Assembly: GCA_016713175.1 (NCBI GenBank) | Contig: JADJPQ010000012.1 | Coordinates: 124,001-188,000, forward strand | DNA length: 64,000 nucleotides | From: Planctomycetota bacterium | GTDB taxonomy: Bacteria > Planctomycetota > UBA1135 > UBA2386 | Direction: 5' to 3' | Made by a program: the position numbers and the translations under genes | Shown here: positions 1-8,701 of the stretch, in pieces | How positions within the stretch are numbered: position 1 is the first letter of the stretch | Layout: every line of letters starts with the position of its first letter | The notes under the pieces: generated by a model | Database searches by the model: none | What the model saw: the letters and a program-made list of their open reading frames with translations, nothing else | Told to the model about the DNA's origin: nothing

Positions 1-1599
1 GGGCTCGCCGCCACCGCCGCCGAACATGTCCTGCGGACCGCCGCCGCCCTTCTTGTCGTCGATCGACGTGCGCCAGGCCTCCATCGGCGCCGGATCCTCG
101 ATCAGCAGCGTCGGGTTGCCGGCCGTGATCCAGGTCTTCAGCCGGTCCATTTCGGCCGGCCCGAGCGTGTTGGGCTGCGGCACCACCAAGGCATCGATGC
201 CTTCGGGGTAGTCCTTGGTCGCGTCGACGTTCTCGATCTTGTACTGCAGCTGCAGTTCGTCGACGATCTGCCAGCGCGGCTTCTGCTTGAAGGTCTGGAA
301 ATCCATCCCGCCGGCCAGTTCGACATCAGTCTTCAGCACGCCGATCTTCTTGCGACCGACGTTGCTGGCCGTCCGGATGCTGCGCGTCAGCTCGTATTCG
401 ATCGGCAGACCCGGATCGACGAACGGCACGACGACCTCTTCGGTGCCCGATTGGACCACGAAGCCGAGATAGACCGTCCAGGTCCGGAGCTCACCGCCCT
501 CGTCGGTCTGCTGCGCCCGCGGCTGGATGCCGTAGTTCTTCTCGGCGTCCTCGGTTTCCGGCGAGAACGGCTCGACGATCTTGATGTCCTTCTCGAACGC
601 CGCACCGCCGATGGCGTCGAACTGGTCCAACAGGTTCAGCAGGTTGCGCTTGGGCGCCACCAGTTGCTCAGGCACCTCGGCCGACACGAACGCGGTCACG
701 TAGACCGGGCGGTTCGAGTCGAGCGTCGCCAGCAGCTTGCGGCTCTCGTCGCCGAGCGAGTAGATCCGCTCGACCGTGGCGTCGATCGGCAACAACATCC
801 GCACCAGCACGACGACCAGCGCGATCGCGCCGACCAGCAAGCTGACGAAGCGGCCGGTGCCATGCACGCCCTCGAGTTCGCCATGTCGCCAGTGGCGGCG
901 ACCGAGCAGCACAAGGTTCAAGTAGAGGAACGCCGCGGCGACGCCGAGGAACAACAACACGCCGGCCGGCGCCACCATGCCGCGACCGAACTCGAGGAAT
1001 TGGCCGACCGGACCAGCGACCTCCCAGGACGGACTGCCGGTCAGCACCGACATCAGCCAGCCGGAGTAGATCACCGCGCTGCCGAGCAAGCCGCCGAGCA
1101 CGAACGCCACGGCCAGGTTGGTGACCAGCATCGACCCGGTCATCGTGATCGCCACGGTCATCAGGCCGAACAGCCAGTAGCCGAGGAAGCTGGCGAACAT
1201 CTGGCCCCAGTCGGGGTTGCCCAGCATGGCCAGACCGATCGGCAACGCGATCATGAACGCCAGCGACAGCGTGTAGACCCCGGCGGCCGCCAGGTACTTG
1301 CCGAGCAGCAGGTTGAGGTCACCGGCCGGCAGCGTGAACAGCAGTTCTTGCGTGCCGTTGGCGCGCTCGCTGTTCCACGTGCCCATGGTCACCGCAGCGA
1401 CGAAGCCCAGCGCGATGTTGGGGAACCACTCGTTCAGCGTGTCGAGGTTGGCGAGGTTGTTCTGGAAGAACCCTCGCGACCACATCAGCGCCAGCACCGA
1501 AGCGGCGACGAACACGACGATGAAGATGTAGCCGACCGGATTGCCGAACCAGCTGCGCAGGTCGCGGCGGGCGACGGCCGAGATGACGTGCATGTTCAT
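1..1599 (-). CDS. ABC exporter permease fused to GldG-like domain (partial, runs off left edge)
   Basis: The frame is open from an ATG at 1599 down to base 1. The first ~250 residues are an ABC-2-type permease with several hydrophobic helices (the first at about residues 18-35). After a further membrane helix a soluble GldG-like auxiliary domain begins, with a segment reading GVLKTDVELAGG near position 300. A glycine-rich stretch is reached at the window edge. The start lies one base after the stop of the ATPase gene, so the two are co-transcribed and form one exporter. GldF/GldG-type systems are known from gliding Bacteroidetes, but homologues are widespread and the substrate here is unknown. 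The fusion of permease and auxiliary domain in one chain is seen directly; the function is inferred from family. Confidence 0.85.
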   Translation of the reverse strand, partial: MNMHVISAVARRDLRSWFGNPVGYIFIVVFVAASVLALMWSRGFFQNNLANLDTLNEWFPNIALGFVAAVTMGTWNSERANGTQELLFTLPAGDLNLLLGKYLAAAGVYTLSLAFMIALPIGLAMLGNPDWGQMFASFLGYWLFGLMTVAITMTGSMLVTNLAVAFVLGGLLGSAVIYSGWLMSVLTGSPSWEVAGPVGQFLEFGRGMVAPAGVLLFLGVAAAFLYLNLVLLGRRHWRHGELEGVHGTGRFVSLLVGAIALVVVLVRMLLPIDATVERIYSLGDESRKLLATLDSNRPVYVTAFVSAEVPEQLVAPKRNLLNLLDQFDAIGGAAFEKDIKIVEPFSPETEDAEKNYGIQPRAQQTDEGGELRTWTVYLGFVVQSGTEEVVVPFVDPGLPIEYELTRSIRTASNVGRKKIGVLKTDVELAGGMDFQTFKQKPRWQIVDELQLQYKIENVDATKDYPEGIDALVVPQPNTLGPAEMDRLKTWITAGNPTLLIEDPAPMEAWRTSIDDKKGGGGPQDMFGGGGGEP

Positions 1600-1600
1600 T

Positions 1601-2332
1601 TCAGTTGGCTCCCGTCATGGCGTGGAAGGCCTTGTCCATCTGGCCCTGACCGCGCGCCTTGAAGTCGGCCGGCGTGCCGTCGAAGGCGAGCTTGCCGTCG
1701 TTGACCAGCATCAGGCGGCCGGCCATCGCCTCGACTTCCTGGAACAGGTGCGTCGACAGCAGGATCGTCCGGGTCTCGCCGAGCTTCTTGATCAGTTCGC
1801 GCACATGCCGGATCTGGTTGGGATCGAGACCGGTCGTCGGCTCGTCCATGATCAGCACTTCCGGGTCGTGCAACAACGCCTGCGCCATGCCGGTGCGCTG
1901 CTTCTGGCCCTTCGAACACTTGCCGATCGGCTTGTCGAGCAGGTCCTGCAAGGCACATTCATGCGTCACGAAATCGAGCCGCTCGCCGATCTGCGACCGG
2001 CTCATGCCGCGCGCCTCACCGAAGAACGTCAGCAGCTCGCGCGGCGTCATCTCCGGATACAACGGGCCGTTTTCCGGCAGGTAACCGAGCTTCTCGACCG
2101 CGCGGATGCGATCGCGCACGACGTCGACGCCGGCCAGCCGGGCGGTGCCCGAGGTCGGCGCCAGATAGCCGGTCAGGATCTTCATCGTCGTCGACTTGCC
2201 GGCGCCGTTGGGGCCGAGGAATGCCACGACCTCACCGCGACGGATCGTGAACGAGAGATGGTCGATGGCTGCGAAGGACCCGTAGTACTTGCACAGGTCG
2301 ATCGCTTCGATCATGGGTTCGCGTTCGGACAT
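1601..2332 (-). CDS. ABC transporter ATP-binding protein (GldA-like)
   Basis: This 243-aa nucleotide-binding subunit powers the exporter encoded immediately downstream. Walker A (GPNGAGKST) is at residues 40-48, a signature of the form SKGQKQR at about 140-146, and Walker B (VLIMDEP) at 159-165, followed by TTGLDPNQ. The chosen ATG (2332) has GGAG about 11 bases upstream; an in-frame ATG at 2362 would add an unlikely N-terminal extension, and MIEAIDL at 2314 is a shorter alternative. The signature begins CSKG instead of LSGG, a variant also seen in GldA/CcmA-type ATPases. The 242 bases upstream (2333-2574) hold no gene I can support. Confidence 0.92.
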   Translation of the reverse strand: MSEREPMIEAIDLCKYYGSFAAIDHLSFTIRRGEVVAFLGPNGAGKSTTMKILTGYLAPTSGTARLAGVDVVRDRIRAVEKLGYLPENGPLYPEMTPRELLTFFGEARGMSRSQIGERLDFVTHECALQDLLDKPIGKCSKGQKQRTGMAQALLHDPEVLIMDEPTTGLDPNQIRHVRELIKKLGETRTILLSTHLFQEVEAMAGRLMLVNDGKLAFDGTPADFKARGQGQMDKAFHAMTGAN

Positions 2333-2574
2333 CTTGAACAGTCTCCGAGCAACAGGACTCACACGCCGTCAGCGAGGTGAACGACGTGTGCGAGGAATGC
2401 GGCCGCGAACGTCCGGGGACGCCCATCGGGGGGCGAATCCCATAGCCGCTGCGGGCTTGCCTTGCAACCCTGCCGGCTGGCATGACTTGCAATCAGCAAC
2501 CGGCAGATCAGGGCAAAAAAAGGGCGCGGGAACGGAGAACCGGCAACGAAACTCCGCGAGACTCGGCCCGCCCT

Positions 2575-3165
2575 CTAGCGGCACCACCGAAAGGCGCTGA
2601 AGCCGAACCCGAGCCCGATGCCCGAACGGAGAGGCGACTCGTCCCAGGCATCGGTCCGGACCCAGGGCACGAACGGGGTCACCTGATCGAAGACCACCGG
2701 ATCGGCTCGCACACGCCACCGCACCTCGAACGCATCGATGTCGCGCGGGCGCACGTCGTCGCCGGGCTCGAACCAGAGTTGGACGGTGGCTCGACCGCCG
2801 GGCGGAGCCAGGCTGTCACCAGTCGCCCTGGTCGGACGCAGGTGCGCAACCGCTGTGCCATCGTGCTGCACCCGGTCGAGGCGAAGCCCATCCAGATCGA
2901 GCCCCAACGGCGCCGAGCCGGTGTTCTCGATCTCGAACGCGACGTGCAACACGGTCACGTCGACGTCGCCCGGAGCCTCCTCGACCATGGCCCCATCCGA
3001 CCAGATCCGGACGTCACCACGAACGTCCTCGCCGTTGGCCAACGGGTAGACCGCGGCGGGGAAACCGGTCAGCGACGAGCCGTTGAGGTTCTCGCGCGGG
3101 GCAAACCACCGACTCGACGAACACGCCGGCGCCAGGACAACCAGCAACAGCAGCAACGGCCGCAT
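2575..3165 (-). CDS. Putative lipoprotein of unknown function
   Basis: The 196-aa product starts with a short hydrophobic helix ending in the lipobox LAPAC at about residues 11-15, so it should be lipidated and exported. The mature part is a beta-rich chain with phrases such as FEIENTGSAPLGLDLDG and RVRADPVVFD, resembling small exported Ig-like proteins, but I recognise no family. The ATG at 3165 was chosen because it places the lipobox correctly; the same frame stays open another 306 bases upstream, where the translation looks non-genuine or belongs to the previous gene. Envelope location is well supported, function unknown. Confidence 0.7.
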   Translation of the reverse strand: MRPLLLLLVVLAPACSSSRWFAPRENLNGSSLTGFPAAVYPLANGEDVRGDVRIWSDGAMVEEAPGDVDVTVLHVAFEIENTGSAPLGLDLDGLRLDRVQHDGTAVAHLRPTRATGDSLAPPGGRATVQLWFEPGDDVRPRDIDAFEVRWRVRADPVVFDQVTPFVPWVRTDAWDESPLRSGIGLGFGFSAFRWCR

Positions 3166-3194
3166 GGTCGCCTGACGATACCCGCTGCATGTCG

Positions 3195-3391
3195 TCACGG
3201 CATCCGGGCGCAGTCCCACCGCCTGCGGTCGCGGCAACAAGCGGAACTCCAACTCGGCGGGCGGATCGGCGAGGACGATCGGCAACCAGGCTGCGTCAGC
3301 AGCCGCCGGCGACCCTTCGCGACCAGGACCTGCAGCGGCCCCGGCGGCGTGATGGGCACGCCGTAGGCACTGTCCGCGTCCGCCGAGCGAC
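3195..3391 (-). other. Possible mis-framed tail of the upstream gene or small broken CDS
   Basis: Between the exported protein and the lipoprotein, two different minus frames read like protein: one gives PITPPGPLQVLVAKGRR at about 3300-3355, then a second gives LPIVLADPPAELEFRLLPRP at about 3225-3285. Each switch equals one missing base, the same kind of event as in murF and kdsB. The exported gene's frame may therefore not truly end at 3392, or a short gene sits here. There is no clear independent start codon or ribosome site. Weak call. Confidence 0.25.
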
Positions 3392-5203
3392 TCAGAAGAT
3401 CCGCCGGCCCGCGCGCGCCAGCACCTCGTCGACGGCGCGGCCGAGACCGGCCAGGATCGCGCCAAAGGCAACCGTGCCGTGATTCTGCAGGATCACTGCA
3501 TCGGTGTCGACATGGGCGGCCCAGGTGATCGTGCCAAGGGCCCTGGCGATCGTCTCCGCATCCGGCAGCGCCTCGCTGTCGATGCCGATCTGGTCCTTGT
3601 GCGCATCGATCTGCGGGTAGGCCATCGTCTCGACCGTACGCCACCCGAGTTCGGCCGCCCGGAACAGACGCAGGTGGAACACGCCGCTGGCGCCGGCGCA
3701 GCGCTTTGCGACCGTGGCGAAGTCCGGCTGGGCCGCCAACGCATCGTCGGGCTTCTTGTGCTGGCCCAGCGCGCGCAGCAGGGCTGCGACATCGGAAGCG
3801 ATCAGCAGCGAGTCTTCGGTCTGCACGTAGCACGGCGACAACTGCAGGTTGGCCTGCGGCAACGGCAGGTCGACGAAGCGGATCGTGCGTTCGCCCGCCT
3901 TGCGCGACTTCCACTCGACGCCAGCCTGCTGCGCCGCCATCGCTTCGAGACGCGAAAGCAGCGGCGTCACCTGCTGCCAGTTGCGGACGGCGAGGCTGAA
4001 CAGCAGTTCGGGCTTGGGCATCGCCCCGGCCTCGAGACTCATGGCCATGCCGAACTGGGTGCCGAACGAACCGAGCAGTGCCTGCGCCGCTTCCGGCGTC
4101 GTGCCGAGCTGGCGCAGCTCGCGCGCGAGGTCGCGCGGCAGTTCACGCTGCAGTTCGGCCCGGGCCGGCGCGGGCAACAACTCGGCGAAGCGCTGGAACG
4201 CGTCGACGACCGCGAGCACGTCGAGGTTGCCGACCGCGAACGCGACGGTGTTCTTCGAGCAGCGCGCGGCGAAGCCGAGGTCGGCGGGCGCGCTGACCAG
4301 AGCCTTCAGCATGCCCTTCTCGTCACCGGCGAGACCGATGCGCAGCACGTCGGCGCCACCGTGGGCATCGCCGGTGATGCCGGCATAGATGCTGTCGAGG
4401 CCGCTGACGCCGAGCGCGCGACCCAGATCGGTCGCCTCGTATGGGAGCACCGGGTCGAGGATCGACATCAACGGCTGCGTGTTGAGGAACAACGATGCCA
4501 GTGCCGGCACCGGCAACCGCGCCGCAGCGGCGCCGAGGTTGCTGCCCTTCGCGAGCGACGGCGCCTTGCCAGCCTTGACCGCGGCGATGTCGCGCAGATA
4601 ACGGCGGCTGTTGGTGATCACCAGGCAGCCGTCGACTTCGCCGGCGACGACCGTCGGACCGTCGTGGATGTTCATCGCCCGCATCGGTACGCCATCGACG
4701 TCGGTGTCGGCGAACGTCACTGCGCCGTGACCCTCTTGCGCCGCGATCGCTTCGAACGCGGCCAGCAGCCGCCGCGCCGCCTCGCCGGCCGGGCCGATGT
4801 CGGCGACCAACGCCACCGACGGCCCCATGCCCTCGATCGTCGGTCGACCGATCGCCAACACCATCGGTCGGCCAAGCACGACGCGCAGATCGGCGACCCC
4901 GACACCGACCCGTTGCAGTTGCTTCTGCACCTGGTTGGTGACCTGTTCGAGGTGACCTTCGACGTGCTGCTGCCGCAATTCGGCGGGCAGCCGTTCGAGC
5001 AGCGAACGCACGATCTCGGCGACGGCAGTCGAGTCGGCGGCCTTGGCGCAGGCTTCCAGGCCACCGAAGCGGAAGCACGCATAGGAAGACGCCGGCAGCA
5101 GATCTTCGAGCGCGCGCGCCATCGTCGGCGGGGCCTGGGCAATCGAGGTGGCGGCGAAAGCGAGACCGAGAACGGCACGGGAGGCGACGCGAGAGAGGCT
5201 CAT
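3392..5203 (-). CDS. Large exported protein, DUF3352-like
   Basis: A 603-aa product starting MSLSRVASRAVLGLAFAATS with a cleavable signal peptide ending near AQA. The ATG (5203) has AGGAA about 8 bases upstream; a longer frame to 5287 adds no plausible sequence. The mature chain begins with a segment like LEDLLPASSYACFRFGG, then repeats of roughly 150 residues mixing short beta strands with alanine-rich helices. This resembles the large planctomycete periplasmic proteins grouped near DUF3352, whose role is not established. It follows murB by about 165 bases in the same direction and may be its own unit. See the note at 3195-3391 for a possible longer C-terminus. Confidence 0.7.
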   Translation of the reverse strand: MSLSRVASRAVLGLAFAATSIAQAPPTMARALEDLLPASSYACFRFGGLEACAKAADSTAVAEIVRSLLERLPAELRQQHVEGHLEQVTNQVQKQLQRVGVGVADLRVVLGRPMVLAIGRPTIEGMGPSVALVADIGPAGEAARRLLAAFEAIAAQEGHGAVTFADTDVDGVPMRAMNIHDGPTVVAGEVDGCLVITNSRRYLRDIAAVKAGKAPSLAKGSNLGAAAARLPVPALASLFLNTQPLMSILDPVLPYEATDLGRALGVSGLDSIYAGITGDAHGGADVLRIGLAGDEKGMLKALVSAPADLGFAARCSKNTVAFAVGNLDVLAVVDAFQRFAELLPAPARAELQRELPRDLARELRQLGTTPEAAQALLGSFGTQFGMAMSLEAGAMPKPELLFSLAVRNWQQVTPLLSRLEAMAAQQAGVEWKSRKAGERTIRFVDLPLPQANLQLSPCYVQTEDSLLIASDVAALLRALGQHKKPDDALAAQPDFATVAKRCAGASGVFHLRLFRAAELGWRTVETMAYPQIDAHKDQIGIDSEALPDAETIARALGTITWAAHVDTDAVILQNHGTVAFGAILAGLGRAVDEVLARAGRRIF

Positions 5204-5367
5204 GCAGTATTCCTGGACAGTCCGGCGGAACGACGGGCCGCTCTGTGGACCACGAAGGCGGTTTCCTGTCGCGCGGAGGTCGGGCACTTCGGCACGACGC
5301 GCCGAGTACTCGGAATGACCGCCGGCAAGCAGCCGTTGGTGCCCTCGCGTTGCTCCCCGGCCCGGGG

Positions 5368-6261
5368 CTACAGCCCCCAGATCTTGACCTCGGGCTCCAA
5401 CCAGATGCCGAACTGGCTCTGCACCCGCCGCCGGACCTCCGCCATCAGGGCCAGGAAGTCCTGGCAGGTGCCGTCGGCGAGGTTGACGAAGTAGTTGGCG
5501 TGCAGGCCGGACACCTCGATGCCACCGGCCTTCAGCGTCTTGCAGCCCGCCGCCTCGATCAGCCGGCCCGCCGCATCACCGGGAGGATTGCGGAACACGC
5601 AGCCGACCGAACGCTGGGCGACCGGCTGGGTCGCGTTGCGCTTCTTCAACGATGCGGCGAACCGTTCGAAGATCGCCTTCGGATCGTCCTGACGGAGATC
5701 GAACGTCGCCTGCAGCACGATCTGATCGAGCAGCCCCCCGTCGCGATAACGCGGCTGGCAACGATCACGCGGCAACACGCGAATCTCGCCATCCGCATCG
5801 ACCACCGTCAACGACACCAGATGGTCGAACGTCTCGCCGTCGCGGGTGCCGGCGTTCATCGCGACCGCGCCGCCGACCTGGGCTGGAATGCCGGTCAGCG
5901 TCTCGAGCCCGGCGAGTCCGACTTCCTTGGTGGCGCGCAGCAGGCTGGGCAGCGTCACGCCGGCACCGGCGGTGATCCGGTTGCCGTCGCGGACGATCCG
6001 GTTGAGGTTGCCGAGATGCACCACGGCCCCGCGCACGCCGGTGTCGGCGATCAGCACGTTGGAACCACCGCCAAGCACCCGCAACGGCACATCGAGGCTC
6101 TTGCAGGTGGCGACCGCCAGGGCGACGTCCTCCTCGGCGAACGGCTCCAGGAACCACTCGGCCGGCCCACCGACCCGGAGGTGGGTCAGCGCCGCCAGCG
6201 ACACGTTGTGTCGCACCGCGCCACGCATGCCGCGCAACACCACCTGCAGATCAGACGACAC
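5368..6261 (-). CDS. murB: UDP-N-acetylmuramate dehydrogenase
   Basis: MurB reduces UDP-GlcNAc-enolpyruvate to UDP-MurNAc with NADPH and FAD in the cytoplasm. The 297-aa product shows LRVGGPAEW near the N-terminus, the FAD-binding GGGSNVLIAD, GIPAQVGGAVAMNAG and the C-terminal SVGCVFRNPPGDAAG and EVKIWGL. The usual catalytic Ser in the GSVF motif is Cys here (GCVF), a variant I believe occurs in some type II MurB proteins. I chose the GTG at 6261 because GGAGG lies 9 bases upstream and it overlaps the murC stop, as elsewhere in this operon; the ATG at 6228 is a possible alternative. It is the last recognisable gene of the dcw operon. Confidence 0.93.
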   Translation of the reverse strand: MSSDLQVVLRGMRGAVRHNVSLAALTHLRVGGPAEWFLEPFAEEDVALAVATCKSLDVPLRVLGGGSNVLIADTGVRGAVVHLGNLNRIVRDGNRITAGAGVTLPSLLRATKEVGLAGLETLTGIPAQVGGAVAMNAGTRDGETFDHLVSLTVVDADGEIRVLPRDRCQPRYRDGGLLDQIVLQATFDLRQDDPKAIFERFAASLKKRNATQPVAQRSVGCVFRNPPGDAAGRLIEAAGCKTLKAGGIEVSGLHANYFVNLADGTCQDFLALMAEVRRRVQSQFGIWLEPEVKIWGL

Positions 6262-7624
6262 CGACGATGCCCTCCAACGCCTGATCGATGTCGCCGGCAC
6301 CGAGCACCAGCACCAGATCGTCGGCGCGGCGCAGCTCGCCGACCAGCGCCGGCAGCTGCCGCACCGCACCGCCGGCTTCGCAACGGCCACCGCGATCGCG
6401 CACGGCCTGCACCAGATCGTGGGCCGACACCGACGCCTTCATCTCGTCGCTTTCGCGCGCGCCGTAGATGTCGGCAACGACCGACTGCTCGGCCTCGGCC
6501 AGCACTTCGGCAAACTGTGGCAGCAGGCAACGCGTGCGTTGGAACTGATGCGGCTGGAACGCCACCAGCAACCGCCGGCCGGGGAAGCGCAACCGTGCCG
6601 TCCGCAGCACCGCCCGGATCTCGGCCGGATGATGCGCGTAGTCGTTGATGACGATGCCGCCGCGCGGACCCGAGTGCAGTTCGAACCGCCGCCGGACCCC
6701 GGCGAAGCCACCGATACCGGCACAGGCGCCGGCGGAATCGGCATCGACACAAAGGGCCAGCCCAAGCGCGAACAGCGCGTTCTGCATGTTGTGGCGACCG
6801 GACAACGACAACTGCACGCGCGGCAACCGCCGCCCTTGCACCATCGGCGTGAACCCGAAGCGACCGTAGTCATCGCGGACATCGACCGCACGGATGTCGG
6901 CCCACAGGCCGGAACCAACCGTCAGGATGCGGACATCGGAACGCAGATTGTCGAGCACCGCGCGCGGCACCGACTCTTCCAGCAGTGCCGTACCGCCGGG
7001 CCGGACACGTGCCAGGTAACCCGCGAACGCATCGACCAGGTCGTCGGTCGACGGATAGCAGTCGAAATGGTCGTGATCGACGTTCAGGATCGCGGCGGCG
7101 AACGGTCGCAGGTTGTGGAAGCTGCGGTTGAACTCGCAGGCCTCGACGACGAACTCCTGCCCCTGGCCGCCGTGGCCGTTGCCGCCGAGTTCGGGCACCT
7201 CCCCGCCGATCAGGTGCGACGGGTCCATGCCGGCGCCCCGCAACGCCGCCACCGTCAGACCGGTGGTCGTGGTCTTGCCGTGAGTACCCGCGATCGCCAG
7301 CGTGCGACGCCCCTCACTGAGGCGGCCGACGGCCTCGGCATACAGCAGCGCCGTGAAGCCGCGGCGGACGCATTCCTGGACCTCCGGGTCGTTCGGCGGC
7401 ACCGCGGCGCTGCGGATCACGTAGCCATCGCGACCCTCGATGCGTTGCGGCTGGCAACCGGCCCAGGCGACGACGCCGTCCTGAGCCAGCCGCTGCAGCA
7501 CCGGACCGTCGGCGGAATCACTGCCGCTGACGTCGCTGCCGATGCCGCGCAATAGCCGCGCCATGCCGCTCATGCCAGAACCAGCCACTCCGACCATGTG
7601 GAACCGCGGCGACGCGAAGCTCAT
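6251..7624 (-). CDS. murC: UDP-N-acetylmuramate-L-alanine ligase
   Basis: MurC adds the first amino acid of the peptidoglycan stem peptide using ATP. The 457-aa chain has the N-terminal nucleotide-binding VGVAGSGMSGMARLL, the P-loop GTHGKTTT at 113-120, the substrate-binding EACEFNRSFH and NVDHDHFDCYP, and the ligase C-terminal domain with NDYAHHPAEIRA. Length is normal for the family. Its start overlaps the murG stop by four bases (ATGA) and its end overlaps murB, so translation is probably coupled. Confidence 0.97.
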   Translation of the reverse strand: MSFASPRFHMVGVAGSGMSGMARLLRGIGSDVSGSDSADGPVLQRLAQDGVVAWAGCQPQRIEGRDGYVIRSAAVPPNDPEVQECVRRGFTALLYAEAVGRLSEGRRTLAIAGTHGKTTTTGLTVAALRGAGMDPSHLIGGEVPELGGNGHGGQGQEFVVEACEFNRSFHNLRPFAAAILNVDHDHFDCYPSTDDLVDAFAGYLARVRPGGTALLEESVPRAVLDNLRSDVRILTVGSGLWADIRAVDVRDDYGRFGFTPMVQGRRLPRVQLSLSGRHNMQNALFALGLALCVDADSAGACAGIGGFAGVRRRFELHSGPRGGIVINDYAHHPAEIRAVLRTARLRFPGRRLLVAFQPHQFQRTRCLLPQFAEVLAEAEQSVVADIYGARESDEMKASVSAHDLVQAVRDRGGRCEAGGAVRQLPALVGELRRADDLVLVLGAGDIDQALEGIVGVV

Positions 7625-8694
7625 CCGAGCCCTCCGCGCGCCGCCATGTCGGCCAGGATCGTTCCGGTCGGATCCTGCGAACAGAGGCCACGCGCCGCCT
7701 CGCCCATCGCCTGCAGCTGTCCGGCGTCGGCGAGCAGTTCGCGCACCGCGGTCGTCAGCGAGGTCACGTCCATCCTCGCCTCGGCGAGAATCCGCGCGGC
7801 GCCGGCGCGCGCCAGCACTTCGGCGTTGTGCAGCTGCTGGCGGTCCCGGTGGTGCGGGTAGGGCACGATCAACGCCGGCCGGCCGGCCGCCATCAGTTCG
7901 GCCACCGTGGTGCCGCCGCCGCGACAGATCACCAGGTCGGCGGCGCCAAGCATCCGGTCCATGTCCATCGCCACCGGCCGGACGATCGCCGTGGTGCCGG
8001 TCTCGGCCTGTGCGTACGCCCGCCGCACCGCCTCATCGCGACCGAGCCCGGTCAGGTGCAGCACCTGCAACGGCGGTTCCTGCGCGATCAACGCGGCCGG
8101 TACGATCGTGTTCAGTGCTTGCGCCCCCTGACTGCCGCCGGTCACCAGCACGACCGGACGATCCTCGGCCAACCCGAGTTCCCGCCGGGCCGTCGCGCGA
8201 TCGACCCGGTACATCTCCGGCCGCAGCGGCGTCCCGGTCAACAACGAGCGATCGCTGGGGCGGCCGGTCGGCAGCCCGAGATACATGCAGCGTGCCAACG
8301 GCAGCAGCCAGCGGTTGGCGCGGCCCGGCACCGCGTTCTGCTCGAGCAGGAACAACGGCCGACCCAGGCTCTTCGCGGCCAGCCCCATCGGCACCGACGG
8401 CCGGCCGCCGGTGCTGACCACGCAATCGACTTCGCGTTCGGCCAACAACTGGCGCGCGCGCACGGTCGTCTTCAGCAACCAGAGCGGCAGCAGCAGCCGG
8501 TTCGCCTTCTCCGCCGGCAGGTCCAGCTCTTCGACTCCGCCGGACTCGCGCTGCAGGAACTCGCGTTCGACCTCACGGCCCTCGGTGACCAGCAACGGCT
8601 GGTGACCACGTTCACGCAGCGCACGGGCCAGCACCAGCGCAGGCATCAGATGCCCGCCGGTGCCGCCGCTGACCAGACAAACGCGCTTGACCAT
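7621..8694 (-). CDS. murG: UDP-GlcNAc:undecaprenyl-pyrophosphoryl-MurNAc-pentapeptide GlcNAc transferase
   Basis: MurG makes lipid II from lipid I at the inner face of the membrane. This 357-aa GT-B enzyme has the N-terminal GGTGGH at residues 10-15, a central VTGGSQGAQALN, and the sugar-nucleotide site with CRGGGTTVAELMAAGRPALI and PYPHHRDRQQLHNAE. The gene starts 7 bases after the stop of the LysM gene and overlaps murC by 4 bases. Nothing unusual in length or motifs. Confidence 0.97.
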   Translation of the reverse strand: MVKRVCLVSGGTGGHLMPALVLARALRERGHQPLLVTEGREVEREFLQRESGGVEELDLPAEKANRLLLPLWLLKTTVRARQLLAEREVDCVVSTGGRPSVPMGLAAKSLGRPLFLLEQNAVPGRANRWLLPLARCMYLGLPTGRPSDRSLLTGTPLRPEMYRVDRATARRELGLAEDRPVVLVTGGSQGAQALNTIVPAALIAQEPPLQVLHLTGLGRDEAVRRAYAQAETGTTAIVRPVAMDMDRMLGAADLVICRGGGTTVAELMAAGRPALIVPYPHHRDRQQLHNAEVLARAGAARILAEARMDVTSLTTAVRELLADAGQLQAMGEAARGLCSQDPTGTILADMAARGGLG

Positions 8695-8701
8695 CGCCGA
8701 C

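Noticed and set aside
3479..5494. A 671-codon plus-strand open frame opposite the exported protein
   Set aside because: It is rich in Arg/His/Gln/Asp, has no domain or ribosome site, and mirrors the codon pattern of the minus gene. Similar long antisense frames at 451-1662, 15173-17230 and 40920-43118 were dropped for the same reason.
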